The translations under genes and the position numbers were made by a program. Positions 42,059-50,165 of a stretch of 64,000 bases of DNA are shown piece by piece. Under the pieces are notes generated by a model. It ran no database searches. It was not told the DNA's origin and saw only the letters and a list, made by a program, of their open reading frames with translations. Origin of the DNA: DASRWT01 sp963748485 (lineage in GTDB: Bacteria; Methylomirabilota; Methylomirabilia; Rokubacteriales; CSP1-6); the NCBI GenBank assembly GCA_963748485.1, contig CAVVJF010000006.1:1-64000 (forward strand), in the 5' to 3' direction. How positions within the stretch are numbered: the stretch's first letter is position 1; the number at the start of each line of letters is the position of its first letter.

Positions 42059-42610
42059 TCAGGGCTCGGCCAGCAGGCGCCGGATGATCTGGTCCATCTC
42101 CTCGTACGCGCCCTCGCCGATATGGGTGTAGCGGACGATGCCCTTCCGGTCCACGATCACCGCGGCCGGCCAGTAGCGATTCGCGTATCGCTTCCAGATG
42201 GCGAAGTCATTGTCCTGGACCACCGGATAGGTGACGCCTAGCTGCTTGGTCGCGGCCACGACCTTGTCGTAGGGTTTCTCCCACGCGAACTCCGGTGAGT
42301 GCACGCCGACGATGGTCAGCCCCTTGTCCCGGTACCGCCCGTGCCAGTCCCGCAACTGCGGGATCACGTTCTTGCAGTTGTATCAGCCGTAGGTCCAGAA
42401 CTCGACGAGGATGACCCGTCCCCGGAGCGCGGCCATCGAGAGCGGCTCGGTGTTGATCCAGCGCTCGCCGGTGATTTCGGGAGCGGGCTGCCCGATCCGC
42501 AGGCTCACCGTCATCCCGGTGACGGGCCATGCCAGGACGAGCGCGACCGCCAGCCAGGCCGCGCCGAGCCCGCGCCCCACGATCGTCGGCCGTCCGCTCT
42601 CTTGAGCCAT
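42059..42610 (-). CDS. Thioredoxin-like TlpA/DsbE-type periplasmic protein, probable selenoprotein (Sec76 in a UxxC motif)
   Basis: 183 aa when the TGA at 42383-42385 is read through. Before the TGA: an N-terminal membrane helix or signal (GAAWLAVALVLAWPVTGM), then ALRGRVILVEFWTYG. After it, in the same frame: YNCKNVIPQLRDWHGRYRDK, GLTIVGVHSPEFAWEKP and the thioredoxin cis-Pro region YWPAAVIVDRKGIVRYTHIG. Cys is expected at the TGA (FWTYGCxNC), giving U-Y-N-C. A 6-bp hairpin with an AGUU loop lies 25 nt downstream. Thioredoxin-like selenoproteins with UxxC are known in bacteria. It probably reduces disulfides or peroxides in the periplasm. ATG at 42610; an alternative ATG at 42685 is less likely. 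Confidence 0.87.
42348..42363 (-). promoter_or_regulatory. Predicted bacterial SECIS element of the thioredoxin-like gene
   Basis: UCCCGC pairs perfectly with GCGGGA around the loop AGUU (G at the second loop position). The loop begins 25 nt after the UGA, one base different from the spacing in the OsmC-like gene. Both the spacing and the loop G match the published consensus rules for bacterial SECIS elements. Confidence 0.75.
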
Positions 42611-42728
42611 CGTGATGCCCCCATGCTGCGCCTCCCGCGCGTGATTGTCACGGGGGCATGAATTCTTCACGCCCGACGTGGACATGGACCATCGACTGGC
42701 GCATCATCGGCGCCCGGAGGTGACTGCC

Positions 42729-43535
42729 ATGATGCATCGACCGCTCCAGGGGCAAAAGGCACTGGTCACCGGAGCGAGCTCCGGGTTGGGTGCCGCGGTG
42801 GCCCGCGCGCTCGGGGCCGCCGGCGCGGACGTCGTCGTCAACTACATCGGAAGCCCCGACACCGCCCAGGAGGTGGCGGCCGCGATCCGCGCCGGCCACG
42901 CGCAGGCGCTCGCGATCCGGGCGGACGTCTCGAAGGAAGGCGAGGTGCAGGCCATGCTCCGCGAGATGCTTGACGCCTGGGGCGGCATCGACATCCTGGT
43001 GAACAACGCGGGCCTGCAGCAGGACGCCGCCTTCACCGACATGACGCTCGCGCAGTGGAACACCGTCCTCGCCGTGAATCTCACCGGGATGTTCCTGTGC
43101 TCGCGTGAGGCGGCGCGGGTGATGATACGCCGCGGCGTGAGGCCCGACGTGTCGCGGGCGGCGGGCAAGATCATCTGCATGTCCTCGGTGCACGACCGCA
43201 TTCCCTGGGCGGGGCACGTCAACTACGCCGCCTCGAAGGGTGGGGTGCGAGCATTCATGGAGTCGCTCGCGCAGGAGCTGGCTTCGGAGCGGATCCGCGT
43301 GAACTCCATCGCCCCGGGCGCCATCCAGACGCCCATCAATCGCCCCGCGTGGGAGACGCCCGCCGCCCTCGCCTCGCTGCTCACCCTGATCCCCTACGGG
43401 CGGATCGGCCAGCCAGAAGACATCGGCAAGGTCGCGGTGTTCCTGGCCTCCGACGACTCCGACTACATCCACGGCCAGACGCTCTATGTGGACGGCGGCA
43501 TGACCCTCTACCCTGAGTTCGCCCGCGGCGGGTAG
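42729..43535 (+). CDS. SDR family oxidoreductase, glucose 1-dehydrogenase-like
   Basis: 268 aa. Nucleotide motif ALVTGASSGLGAAVARALGA, then ADVS, ILVNNAGLQQDAAF (NNAG), the catalytic region IICMSSVHDRIPWAGHVNY with NYAASKGG (Tyr and Lys) and IRVNSIAPGAIQTPI. The C-terminus is FLASDDSDYIHGQTLYVDGG. The pattern around VHDRIPW resembles glucose 1-dehydrogenases. ATG at 42729 after GGAGGTGACTGCC. The next gene, a glucosidase, starts 3 bases after its stop, so glucose released there could be oxidised by this enzyme. That link is an inference from gene order. Confidence 0.9.
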   Translation: MMHRPLQGQKALVTGASSGLGAAVARALGAAGADVVVNYIGSPDTAQEVAAAIRAGHAQALAIRADVSKEGEVQAMLREMLDAWGGIDILVNNAGLQQDAAFTDMTLAQWNTVLAVNLTGMFLCSREAARVMIRRGVRPDVSRAAGKIICMSSVHDRIPWAGHVNYAASKGGVRAFMESLAQELASERIRVNSIAPGAIQTPINRPAWETPAALASLLTLIPYGRIGQPEDIGKVAVFLASDDSDYIHGQTLYVDGGMTLYPEFARGG

Positions 43536-43538
43536 CGG

Positions 43539-46184
43539 ATGGAGGCCGAGCGGCGCCGGATCGACGAGGCCGCGGCGCGCGCCGCCCACTGGAAGCGCTG
43601 GGGGCCGTATCTCTCCGAGCGGCAGTGGGGCACGGTGCGCGAAGACTATAGCCCCAACGGCGCCGCCTGGGACTATCTCCCCCACGACCACGCGCGCTCG
43701 CGCGCCTACCGCTGGGGCGAGGACGGGCTGCTCGGGATCTCCGACAACCATCAGCGCCTCTGCTTCGCGCTCGCTCTCTGGAACGGGCGGGATCCGATCC
43801 TCAAGGAGCGCCTTTTCGGGCTCAGCGGGAGCGAGGGCAATCACGGCGAGGACGTGAAGGAGTACTACTTCTACCTCGACTCCACCCCGACGCACTCCTA
43901 CATGAAGGCACTCTACAAGTACCCGCACGCGGAGTTCCCCTACGCCGCGCTGCTCGCGGAGAACCGGCAGCGGGGGCGGGGAGTCCCCGAGTTCGAGCTG
44001 ATCGACACGGGCGTGTTCGACGGCGACCGCTACTGGGACGTCGAGGTCGAATATGCCAAGGCGGACGTGGAGGACATCCTGATCCGCGTGGCCGTGACCA
44101 ACCGGGGGCCGGCCCCGGCCCCCCTCCATGTCCTGCCCACGCTCTGGTTCCGCAACACGTGGTCCTGGGACGTGGCCGCCAAGCGGCCGCGGCTATCGGC
44201 GGGTGCGCGCGCCGACGGACACGTGACGGTCGAGATCGAGCACGCGACCCTGGGCGCCCGCCGGCTCTTCTGCGAGGGCGCTCCGCGCCTGCTCTTCACG
44301 GAGAACGAGACCAACATCGAGCGGATATTCGGCGCGCCCAACGCGACCCCGTACGTGAAGGACGGGATCGGCGAGGCCGTGGTAGCCGGCCGCGGCGGGG
44401 TGGTGAACTCCGATGGCGTGGGAACCAAGACTGCCGCCCACTATTCTCTCGACGTCCCCGCGGGCGGCACCGTCGCCCTGCGGGCGCGCCTCGCGCCTTC
44501 CGCATCGCCGGATGGCCCCTTCGGCTCCGGCTTCGACGCCGCCCTCGCGGCGCGGCGCGCGGAGGCCGACGAGTTCTACGGCGCGGTGCTCCCCGCCGAC
44601 CGCTCCGCGGACTGCCGCCTCGTCATGCGGCAGGCGGCGGCGGGCCTCCTGTGGAGCAAGCAGTTCTACCACCTCGACGTCCGCCGCTGGCTCGCGGGGG
44701 ATCCCGCGCAGCCCGCGCCCCCGCCGCTCCGGAAGGTGGGGCGCAACCATCAGTGGGAGCACCTTTACAACGAAGACGTCATCTCGATGCCGGACAAGTG
44801 GGAGTACCCGTGGTATGCGGCCTGGGACCTCGCTTTCCACATGATCCCGTTCGCGATACTCGACCCCGACTTCGCCAAGGCCCAGCTCGTCCTGTTCCTG
44901 CGCGAGTGGTACCTGCACCCCAACGGACAGATCCCCGCCTACGAGTGGGCGCTGGGCGACGTGAACCCTCCCGTGCACGCGTGGGCGGCGTGGCGCGTGT
45001 ACAAGATCGAGAAGCGGCTCCGGGGCCGGGGGGACCGCGAGTTCCTGGAGAAGGTGTTCCACAAGCTGCTCCTCAACTTCACCTGGTGGGTGAACCGAAA
45101 AGATGCCGAGGGCAAGAACGTGTTCCAGGGCGGGTTCCTCGGCCTGGACAATATCGGGGTCTTCGACCGCTCGGCCCCGCTGCCCACCGGGGGGCGCATC
45201 GAGCAGTCCGACGGCACGAGCTGGATGGGCATGTACTCGCTGAACATGCTGGCCATCGCGCTGGAGCTCGCGCAGGATGATCCCGCCTACGAGGACGTCG
45301 CGAGCAAGTTCTTCGAGCACTTCATGTACATTGCCCACGCCATGCACAACCTGGGCGGCGAGGGCCGCATCAACCTGTGGAACGAGACCGACGGCTTCTA
45401 CTACGACGTGCTCCACGCCGAGGGCCGCGCGCCCGTGTCCCTACGCGTGCGGTCGATGGTGGGGCTGATCCCGCTTTTCGCCGTCGAGACCCTGGAGCCC
45501 GAGCAGGTGGACCGGTTCCTGGGGTTCAAGCGCCGCATGCAGTGGTTCGTGGACAACCGTCCCGACCTGGCCGACCACATCGTGGAGGCGCAGCGGCTGG
45601 ACGGGAAGATCCGGCGCCTGCTCTCCATCGTCACCCGGCCGCAGCTACCCCGCGTGCTGCGCTACATGCTCGACGAGAACGAGTTCCTCGCCCCGTATGG
45701 CATCCGGGCCCTGTCCCGCTTCCATCGCGCGCATCCCTACGTGCTCGAGCTGGACGGGACGCAGCACCGCGTGGGTTACGAGCCGGCGGAGTCGGCCACG
45801 CCGCTGTTCGGCGGCAACTCGAACTGGCGCGGGCCCATCTGGTTCCCGGTGAACTATCTCCTCGTCGAGTCGCTGCAGAAGTTCCACTGGTTCCTCGGCG
45901 AGGGACTTCAGGTGGAGTGCCCCACCGGCTCAGGCCGCCGGATGAATCTCTGGGACGTCTCCGTGGACCTCTCGCGGCGCCTCTCACGCATCTTCCTGCG
46001 CGGCGCCGACGGCCGCCGCCCAGTGTTCGGCGAGGTGGAGCGATTCCAGCGTGACTCGCACTGGCGCGACCTCATCCCCTTCCACGAATACTTCCACGGC
46101 GAGACGGGCGCTGGACTAGGCGCCAGCCACCAAACCGGCTGGACCGGCTTGGTCGCCAAGCTCATCGCTCAATCCGGAGAATAA
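43539..46184 (+). CDS. Glucosidase of the GH63-like (alpha,alpha-toroid) family
   Basis: 881 aa. The N-terminus (HWKRWGPYLSERQWGTVRED, WDYLPHDHARSRAYRWGEDG) and the (alpha/alpha)6 barrel motifs (LYNEDVISMPDKWEYPWYAA, HPNGQIPAYEWALGDVNPPV, QSDGTSWMGMYSLNMLAI) match bacterial mannosylglycerate hydrolase/GH63-like glucosidases, which often sit beside trehalose or glycogen genes. The Asp in KWEYPWYAAWDL and the Glu in PAYEWALGDV are likely acid/base residues. No signal peptide, so cytoplasmic. It is directly downstream of the SDR gene (3-base gap), with no independent promoter space. Confidence 0.9.
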   Translation: MEAERRRIDEAAARAAHWKRWGPYLSERQWGTVREDYSPNGAAWDYLPHDHARSRAYRWGEDGLLGISDNHQRLCFALALWNGRDPILKERLFGLSGSEGNHGEDVKEYYFYLDSTPTHSYMKALYKYPHAEFPYAALLAENRQRGRGVPEFELIDTGVFDGDRYWDVEVEYAKADVEDILIRVAVTNRGPAPAPLHVLPTLWFRNTWSWDVAAKRPRLSAGARADGHVTVEIEHATLGARRLFCEGAPRLLFTENETNIERIFGAPNATPYVKDGIGEAVVAGRGGVVNSDGVGTKTAAHYSLDVPAGGTVALRARLAPSASPDGPFGSGFDAALAARRAEADEFYGAVLPADRSADCRLVMRQAAAGLLWSKQFYHLDVRRWLAGDPAQPAPPPLRKVGRNHQWEHLYNEDVISMPDKWEYPWYAAWDLAFHMIPFAILDPDFAKAQLVLFLREWYLHPNGQIPAYEWALGDVNPPVHAWAAWRVYKIEKRLRGRGDREFLEKVFHKLLLNFTWWVNRKDAEGKNVFQGGFLGLDNIGVFDRSAPLPTGGRIEQSDGTSWMGMYSLNMLAIALELAQDDPAYEDVASKFFEHFMYIAHAMHNLGGEGRINLWNETDGFYYDVLHAEGRAPVSLRVRSMVGLIPLFAVETLEPEQVDRFLGFKRRMQWFVDNRPDLADHIVEAQRLDGKIRRLLSIVTRPQLPRVLRYMLDENEFLAPYGIRALSRFHRAHPYVLELDGTQHRVGYEPAESATPLFGGNSNWRGPIWFPVNYLLVESLQKFHWFLGEGLQVECPTGSGRRMNLWDVSVDLSRRLSRIFLRGADGRRPVFGEVERFQRDSHWRDLIPFHEYFHGETGAGLGASHQTGWTGLVAKLIAQSGE

Positions 46185-46188
46185 CGGA

Positions 46189-46352
46189 GCGGCGCGCAGC
46201 CGGGGGCGGAGGGGATGGGGTCGAGGGACCCGTCTCCCTGCGACCGGTGACGGACGCATCCCGCCCGGATGGAGCCCAGCCGCGAAGGGTCATGCGGACG
46301 CGTGCCTCGTGGTCCTCCGACCCCATCCCCTCCGCCCCCGGCTGCGCGCCGC
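46189..46352. repeat. 35-base perfect inverted repeat between convergent genes
   Basis: Bases 46189-46223 are the exact reverse complement of 46318-46352, separated by 94 bases. The element fills the gap between the glucosidase stop (46184) and the sthA stop (46365). It could act as a bidirectional terminator or be a small mobile-element relic with 35-base terminal repeats, although I see no flanking target duplication and no ORF inside. Confidence 0.85.
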
Positions 46353-46364
46353 GTGCCGCGACGA

Positions 46365-47771
46365 CTACCGCCGCAGCTGGGCCAGCGCCCCAAGCCCGTC
46401 GTACGCCGCGTACTTGTACGTCTCCCCAAGGCTGGGGTAATTGAACACGGCGTCGATGAAGGCGTCGATGGTGCCTTCCGTCTGCAGCACCATGACGCCC
46501 ACGTGGATGAGCTCGGCGGCGTCTTCGCCCACGATGTGCACGCCCAGCAGCCGCTTGTCCCCGGGATCGAAGATGAGCTTGAGCTGGCCGGCGAGGTCGC
46601 CCACGATCTGGCCGCGCGCGTTGCCCCGGAACTCGGCGCGCCCCACGCAGTAGCGCAGGCCCTTGTCGCGGCAGGACTCCTCCGTCTCGCCGACCATGGA
46701 CACCTCGGGGATGCTGTAGATGGCGAGAGGCAGGACCCGGGAGACGCCCGTCTTGTAGCGAAACCCAAAAGCATGACAGACGGCCACGCGGCCTTGCTCC
46801 ATCGAGGTCGCGGCGAGGGCGGGGAAGCCGACCACGTCGCCCGCCGCGTAGATGTGTGGGACACGGGTCTGGAAGTGCTCGTTCACCGCGATGTGACCCC
46901 GGTCGTCCACGGGGATTCCCGCGCGCTCAAGGCCGAGACCGGCGGTGTTGCCCAGCCGTCCCGCCGCCACCAGCACCGCGTCCACCTCCAGGGTGTCGCC
47001 GCTGCGCAGGACGAGGTGGATGGCATCGGGACCGGGGAGGGCCTTGATCACGCCGTTGCCCAGCGCCATGCGGACGCCGAGGAGCTCCATCTGCAGCCGA
47101 AGGCGGTCCGACGTCTCGCCGTCGAGAAAGCTCAGCAGGCGGTCGCGGCCATCGATCAGGTGCACGGCGATACCGAGGGTGGCGAAGACGCACGCGTACT
47201 CGGACCCGATGACGCCCGCCCCCACCACGGCAAGCCGGGCGGGCAAGCGGGTCATGGTGAGGATGGAGTCGCTGTCGTAGAAACGGGGATCGTCGCGCGG
47301 AAGGTCGGTGCCACGGTTGGGCACCGAGCCGGTGGCGATGAGGATGAGGGGCGCGGTCAGCCGCTCCTCGTCGCCGGGCCGCTCGCCCACCATCACCGTG
47401 TGCGAGTCGTCGAAGCGGGCGGTGCCGCGGACGAGGTCGATGCCGTGCCGGGCGACGTTCTTCTCCACCGCGCCGCGCAGCGTGTCGACCACGTCGCGCT
47501 CGCGATGCATGAAGTGGCCGATGGTGAGGTCGCCCCGGAGGGAATAGTCGACGCCATAGAGCCCGCGCTGGCGGATGCCCGAGTAGTAGAGCGCGGTTTC
47601 CCGCAGCGTCTTGGAGGGGACGGTGCCGGTGTTGACGCCCGCGCCCCCCAGGAAGGGCGCGCGCTCGACGAGGGCCACCCGCTTGCCGAAGTACGCGGCC
47701 TGCGCCGCACCCTTCTCGCCCGCGGGGCCCGAGCCGATCACGATGAGGTCGTACACGCGCGCGCTGCCCAC
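46365..47771 (-). CDS. sthA: Si-specific NAD(P)+ transhydrogenase (soluble pyridine nucleotide transhydrogenase)
   Basis: 468 aa. FAD motif LIVIGSGPAGEKGAAQAAYF, then GAGVNTGTVPSKTLRE: the redox-active CxxxxC of dihydrolipoamide dehydrogenases is replaced by GVNTGT, which is diagnostic for SthA. NAD(P) motif LAVVGAGVIGSEYACVFATL, second FAD motif YAAGDVVGFPALAATSMEQG, and a dimerisation domain with the SthA-like YPSLGETYKYAAYDGL. It transfers reducing equivalents between NADPH and NAD+ in the cytoplasm. GTG at 47771. Divergent from the MoxR operon with 82 bases between. Confidence 0.92.
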   Translation of the reverse strand: MGSARVYDLIVIGSGPAGEKGAAQAAYFGKRVALVERAPFLGGAGVNTGTVPSKTLRETALYYSGIRQRGLYGVDYSLRGDLTIGHFMHRERDVVDTLRGAVEKNVARHGIDLVRGTARFDDSHTVMVGERPGDEERLTAPLILIATGSVPNRGTDLPRDDPRFYDSDSILTMTRLPARLAVVGAGVIGSEYACVFATLGIAVHLIDGRDRLLSFLDGETSDRLRLQMELLGVRMALGNGVIKALPGPDAIHLVLRSGDTLEVDAVLVAAGRLGNTAGLGLERAGIPVDDRGHIAVNEHFQTRVPHIYAAGDVVGFPALAATSMEQGRVAVCHAFGFRYKTGVSRVLPLAIYSIPEVSMVGETEESCRDKGLRYCVGRAEFRGNARGQIVGDLAGQLKLIFDPGDKRLLGVHIVGEDAAELIHVGVMVLQTEGTIDAFIDAVFNYPSLGETYKYAAYDGLGALAQLRR

Positions 47772-47853
47772 GCCGTATGACTAGCACCCGGCCCGACGCC
47801 CCCGCAACACGCTTTTCTTGACCCAAGGGTAGGGGGAGCCGCATCCTGATTGG

Positions 47854-48804
47854 GTGACCTCCGTGCCACGCCCGCCCCGGGAGGTGTCGCAGCGCCTGGC
47901 CACCAGCATCGGCCGGGTGATGAAGGGCCAGGACGCGGCGCTGCGCAAGCTGCTCGCCGCGTTCGCGAGCGGTGGGCACGTGCTCCTGGACGATTTCCCG
48001 GGCACCGGCAAGACCACGCTGGCCAAGGCCCTCGCGCGCTCCATCGGCGCCCAGTTCAAGCGGGTGCAGTTCACGCCCGATCTCCTGCCGTCGGACATCC
48101 TGGGCGTGTCGATCTTCGACCAACGGGATCAGGCCTTCCACTTTCACCGCGGGCCCATCTTCACCAATATCCTCCTCGCCGACGAGATCAACCGGGCCTC
48201 GCCGCGCACCCAGTCCGCGCTGCTCGAGGCGATGGCGGAAGGGCAGATCAGCATCGACGGCACCACGTATCGGCTGGAGTCGCTCTTCTTCGTGATCGCC
48301 ACCCAGAACCCGGTCGAGTTCCGGGGCACCTATCCCTTGCCGGAGGCGCAGATGGACCGCTTTGCCCTGCAGTTCGGGCTGGGTTACGTGCCGCCGGACG
48401 ACGAGGTCGCGATCCTCCTCTCCGACCAGGAGCGCGGGCATCCCATCGACGAGGTCGCGCCGTGCGTATCCATCGAGGACGTGGTCGCCCTGCGCCGGCA
48501 GGCGAGCGAGGTGCGGATCAGCGCCGAGCTGAAGCGCTACGTCGTCGACCTCGTGCAGGCGACGCGCGCGGCCGCCGGGGTGTCCCTGGGCGCGAGCCCC
48601 CGCGCCTCGCTCGCCTTGATGAAGGCGGCGCAGGCTCTCGCCCTCCTTGACGGACGGGAGTTCGTCACGCCCGAGCACGTGCAGGAGATCGCGCTCCCCG
48701 TGATCGCGCATCGTATGGTTGTCGACTCGCAGGCGCGCTTCACCGGCGTCACCGCGCAGGGCATCGTGGAGGAGATCGTCAAGACGCTCCCGGTGCCCGC
48801 CTAG
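47854..48804 (+). CDS. MoxR family AAA+ ATPase
   Basis: 316 aa from a GTG. Walker A is VLLDDFPGTGKTTLAKALAR, followed by FTPDLLPSDILGVSIFDQRD, Walker B and sensor parts LADEINRASPRTQSALLEAM, ATQNPVEFRGTYPLPEAQMD. MoxR ATPases act as chaperones that assemble metal-cofactor or envelope complexes. The two downstream genes (DUF58 and transglutaminase) are the typical MoxR partners, so this is the head of the standard three-gene operon. The stop is 17 bases before the DUF58 start. Confidence 0.95.
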   Translation: MTSVPRPPREVSQRLATSIGRVMKGQDAALRKLLAAFASGGHVLLDDFPGTGKTTLAKALARSIGAQFKRVQFTPDLLPSDILGVSIFDQRDQAFHFHRGPIFTNILLADEINRASPRTQSALLEAMAEGQISIDGTTYRLESLFFVIATQNPVEFRGTYPLPEAQMDRFALQFGLGYVPPDDEVAILLSDQERGHPIDEVAPCVSIEDVVALRRQASEVRISAELKRYVVDLVQATRAAAGVSLGASPRASLALMKAAQALALLDGREFVTPEHVQEIALPVIAHRMVVDSQARFTGVTAQGIVEEIVKTLPVPA

Positions 48805-48821
48805 ACGCGGCGGCGCGCGGC

Positions 48822-50165
48822 ATGCGGCGTGTGCTCTTCCGCGCGTTCCGGTTGACCTGGGTGGTGCAGCAGTGGCTGGCCCGCCGGTTCACCCGGGCGG
48901 GCTATCTGGTGCTCGGCGGCATCCTCGCGGCCTCGGTGGTCGGGCTGGACACCAATCGCACCCTGGCCTATCAGGCCTTCGCCTTCCTGGTCGCGCTGCT
49001 CACCGCCGCGCTGCTCGCGAGCGTGGCCTTCCGGGGCCGCTTCACCGTGCGCCGATCGGTGCCGCGCTTCGGGACGGCGGGCGAGCCGCTCGCCTACACG
49101 GTGACGGTGGGGAATCAGGGGCGGCGCGCCCAGAGCGGCCTCAGCCTCCTCGAGGACACCGCCGATCCGCGCCCTTCGCTCGAGGAGTTCCTCGCCGCGC
49201 GCGAGCCGGGCGAGGAGCGCCGCAACTGGTTCGATCGCACGGTGGGCTACCCGCGTTGGATGTGGCTCATCGAGCGGCGCCGCGGCGTGCGCCTCCAGGA
49301 GACGACGGTGCCGACGCTCCTGCCCGGCGGCGACGCCGAGGTGCGGGTCGCGGCGCTGCCGGTGCGACGGGGGCGGCTGCGTCTGGTCGGCGTCACCCTG
49401 GCCCGGCCCGATCCATTCGGCCTCTACCGGGGATTCCTGCGCGTCCCCGCGCCGCAGTCGGTGCTGATCCTGCCCCGGCGCTATCCGGTGCCGGAGCTCG
49501 ACCTGCCCGGCACGCGACGCTATCAGCATGGCGGCGTGGCCTTGGCCGCGTCGGTGGGCGACTCGGAGGAGTTCGCCTCGCTGCGAGACTACCGGCCAGG
49601 CGATCCGCTGCGGCGCATCCACTGGCGGAGCTGGGCCCGCGTGGGCAGGCCCATCGTGAAGGAATACCAGGACGAGTTCTTCGTGCGGCATGCCCTGGTG
49701 CTCGACACCTTCGGACGCCCCGGATCCCCGGAGGTCTTCGAGGAAGCGGTGTCGGTGGCGGCGTCCTTCGCGGTGGCCATTCCCAGCCAGGACTCGCTGC
49801 TCGACCTGATGTTCGTGGGGCCCGAGGCCTATTGCTTCACCGCGGGCCGCGGGCTCGCCCACGCCGACCGCATGCTCGAGGTGCTGGCCGGCGTGGAGCC
49901 CTGCGTGGGCAAGCCTTTCAGCGCCTTGCGCAACGCGGTGCTGGAGCGCCACGGCGAGCTGTCGGGGGCGATCTGCGTGCTCCTCGACTGGGACGCCGAG
50001 CGGCGCGCCTTCGTGGACGCGCTGCGGGACGCGGGCGTCCCCACGCTCGCCCTCGTGGTCACCCCCGCCGACAACGTCGCCCCACCGACCGAAGACGGCG
50101 ACCCAGGCCTCGGTCCGCACCGCCTGATCGTCGGCCGCATGGCCGAAGGGCTCGCGCGCCTATGA
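48822..50165 (+). CDS. DUF58 domain protein
   Basis: 447 aa. Two membrane helices near the N-terminus (YLVLGGILAASVVGLDTNRT, QAFAFLVALLTAALLASVAF) precede a beta-rich region and the DUF58 motif DSEEFASLRDYRPGDPLRRI followed by HWRSWARVGRPIVKEYQDEF. The C-terminal part resembles a von Willebrand A-like fold, as is usual for DUF58. It works with MoxR, possibly in envelope stress or peptidoglycan processes. Its TGA overlaps the ATG of the transglutaminase gene (ATGA at 50162-50165). Confidence 0.92.
   Translation: MRRVLFRAFRLTWVVQQWLARRFTRAGYLVLGGILAASVVGLDTNRTLAYQAFAFLVALLTAALLASVAFRGRFTVRRSVPRFGTAGEPLAYTVTVGNQGRRAQSGLSLLEDTADPRPSLEEFLAAREPGEERRNWFDRTVGYPRWMWLIERRRGVRLQETTVPTLLPGGDAEVRVAALPVRRGRLRLVGVTLARPDPFGLYRGFLRVPAPQSVLILPRRYPVPELDLPGTRRYQHGGVALAASVGDSEEFASLRDYRPGDPLRRIHWRSWARVGRPIVKEYQDEFFVRHALVLDTFGRPGSPEVFEEAVSVAASFAVAIPSQDSLLDLMFVGPEAYCFTAGRGLAHADRMLEVLAGVEPCVGKPFSALRNAVLERHGELSGAICVLLDWDAERRAFVDALRDAGVPTLALVVTPADNVAPPTEDGDPGLGPHRLIVGRMAEGLARL

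Noticed and set aside
40873..42610. Treating the OsmC-like and thioredoxin-like genes as pseudogenes or as four separate short genes
   Set aside because: Each interruption is a single TGA, in phase, at the catalytic cysteine, with a well-placed hairpin afterwards. Random errors would not be expected at both active sites.
46189..46352. Miniature transposable element (MITE) for the 35-base inverted repeat
   Set aside because: No target-site duplication and only one copy visible in the window, so only the repeat itself is reported.
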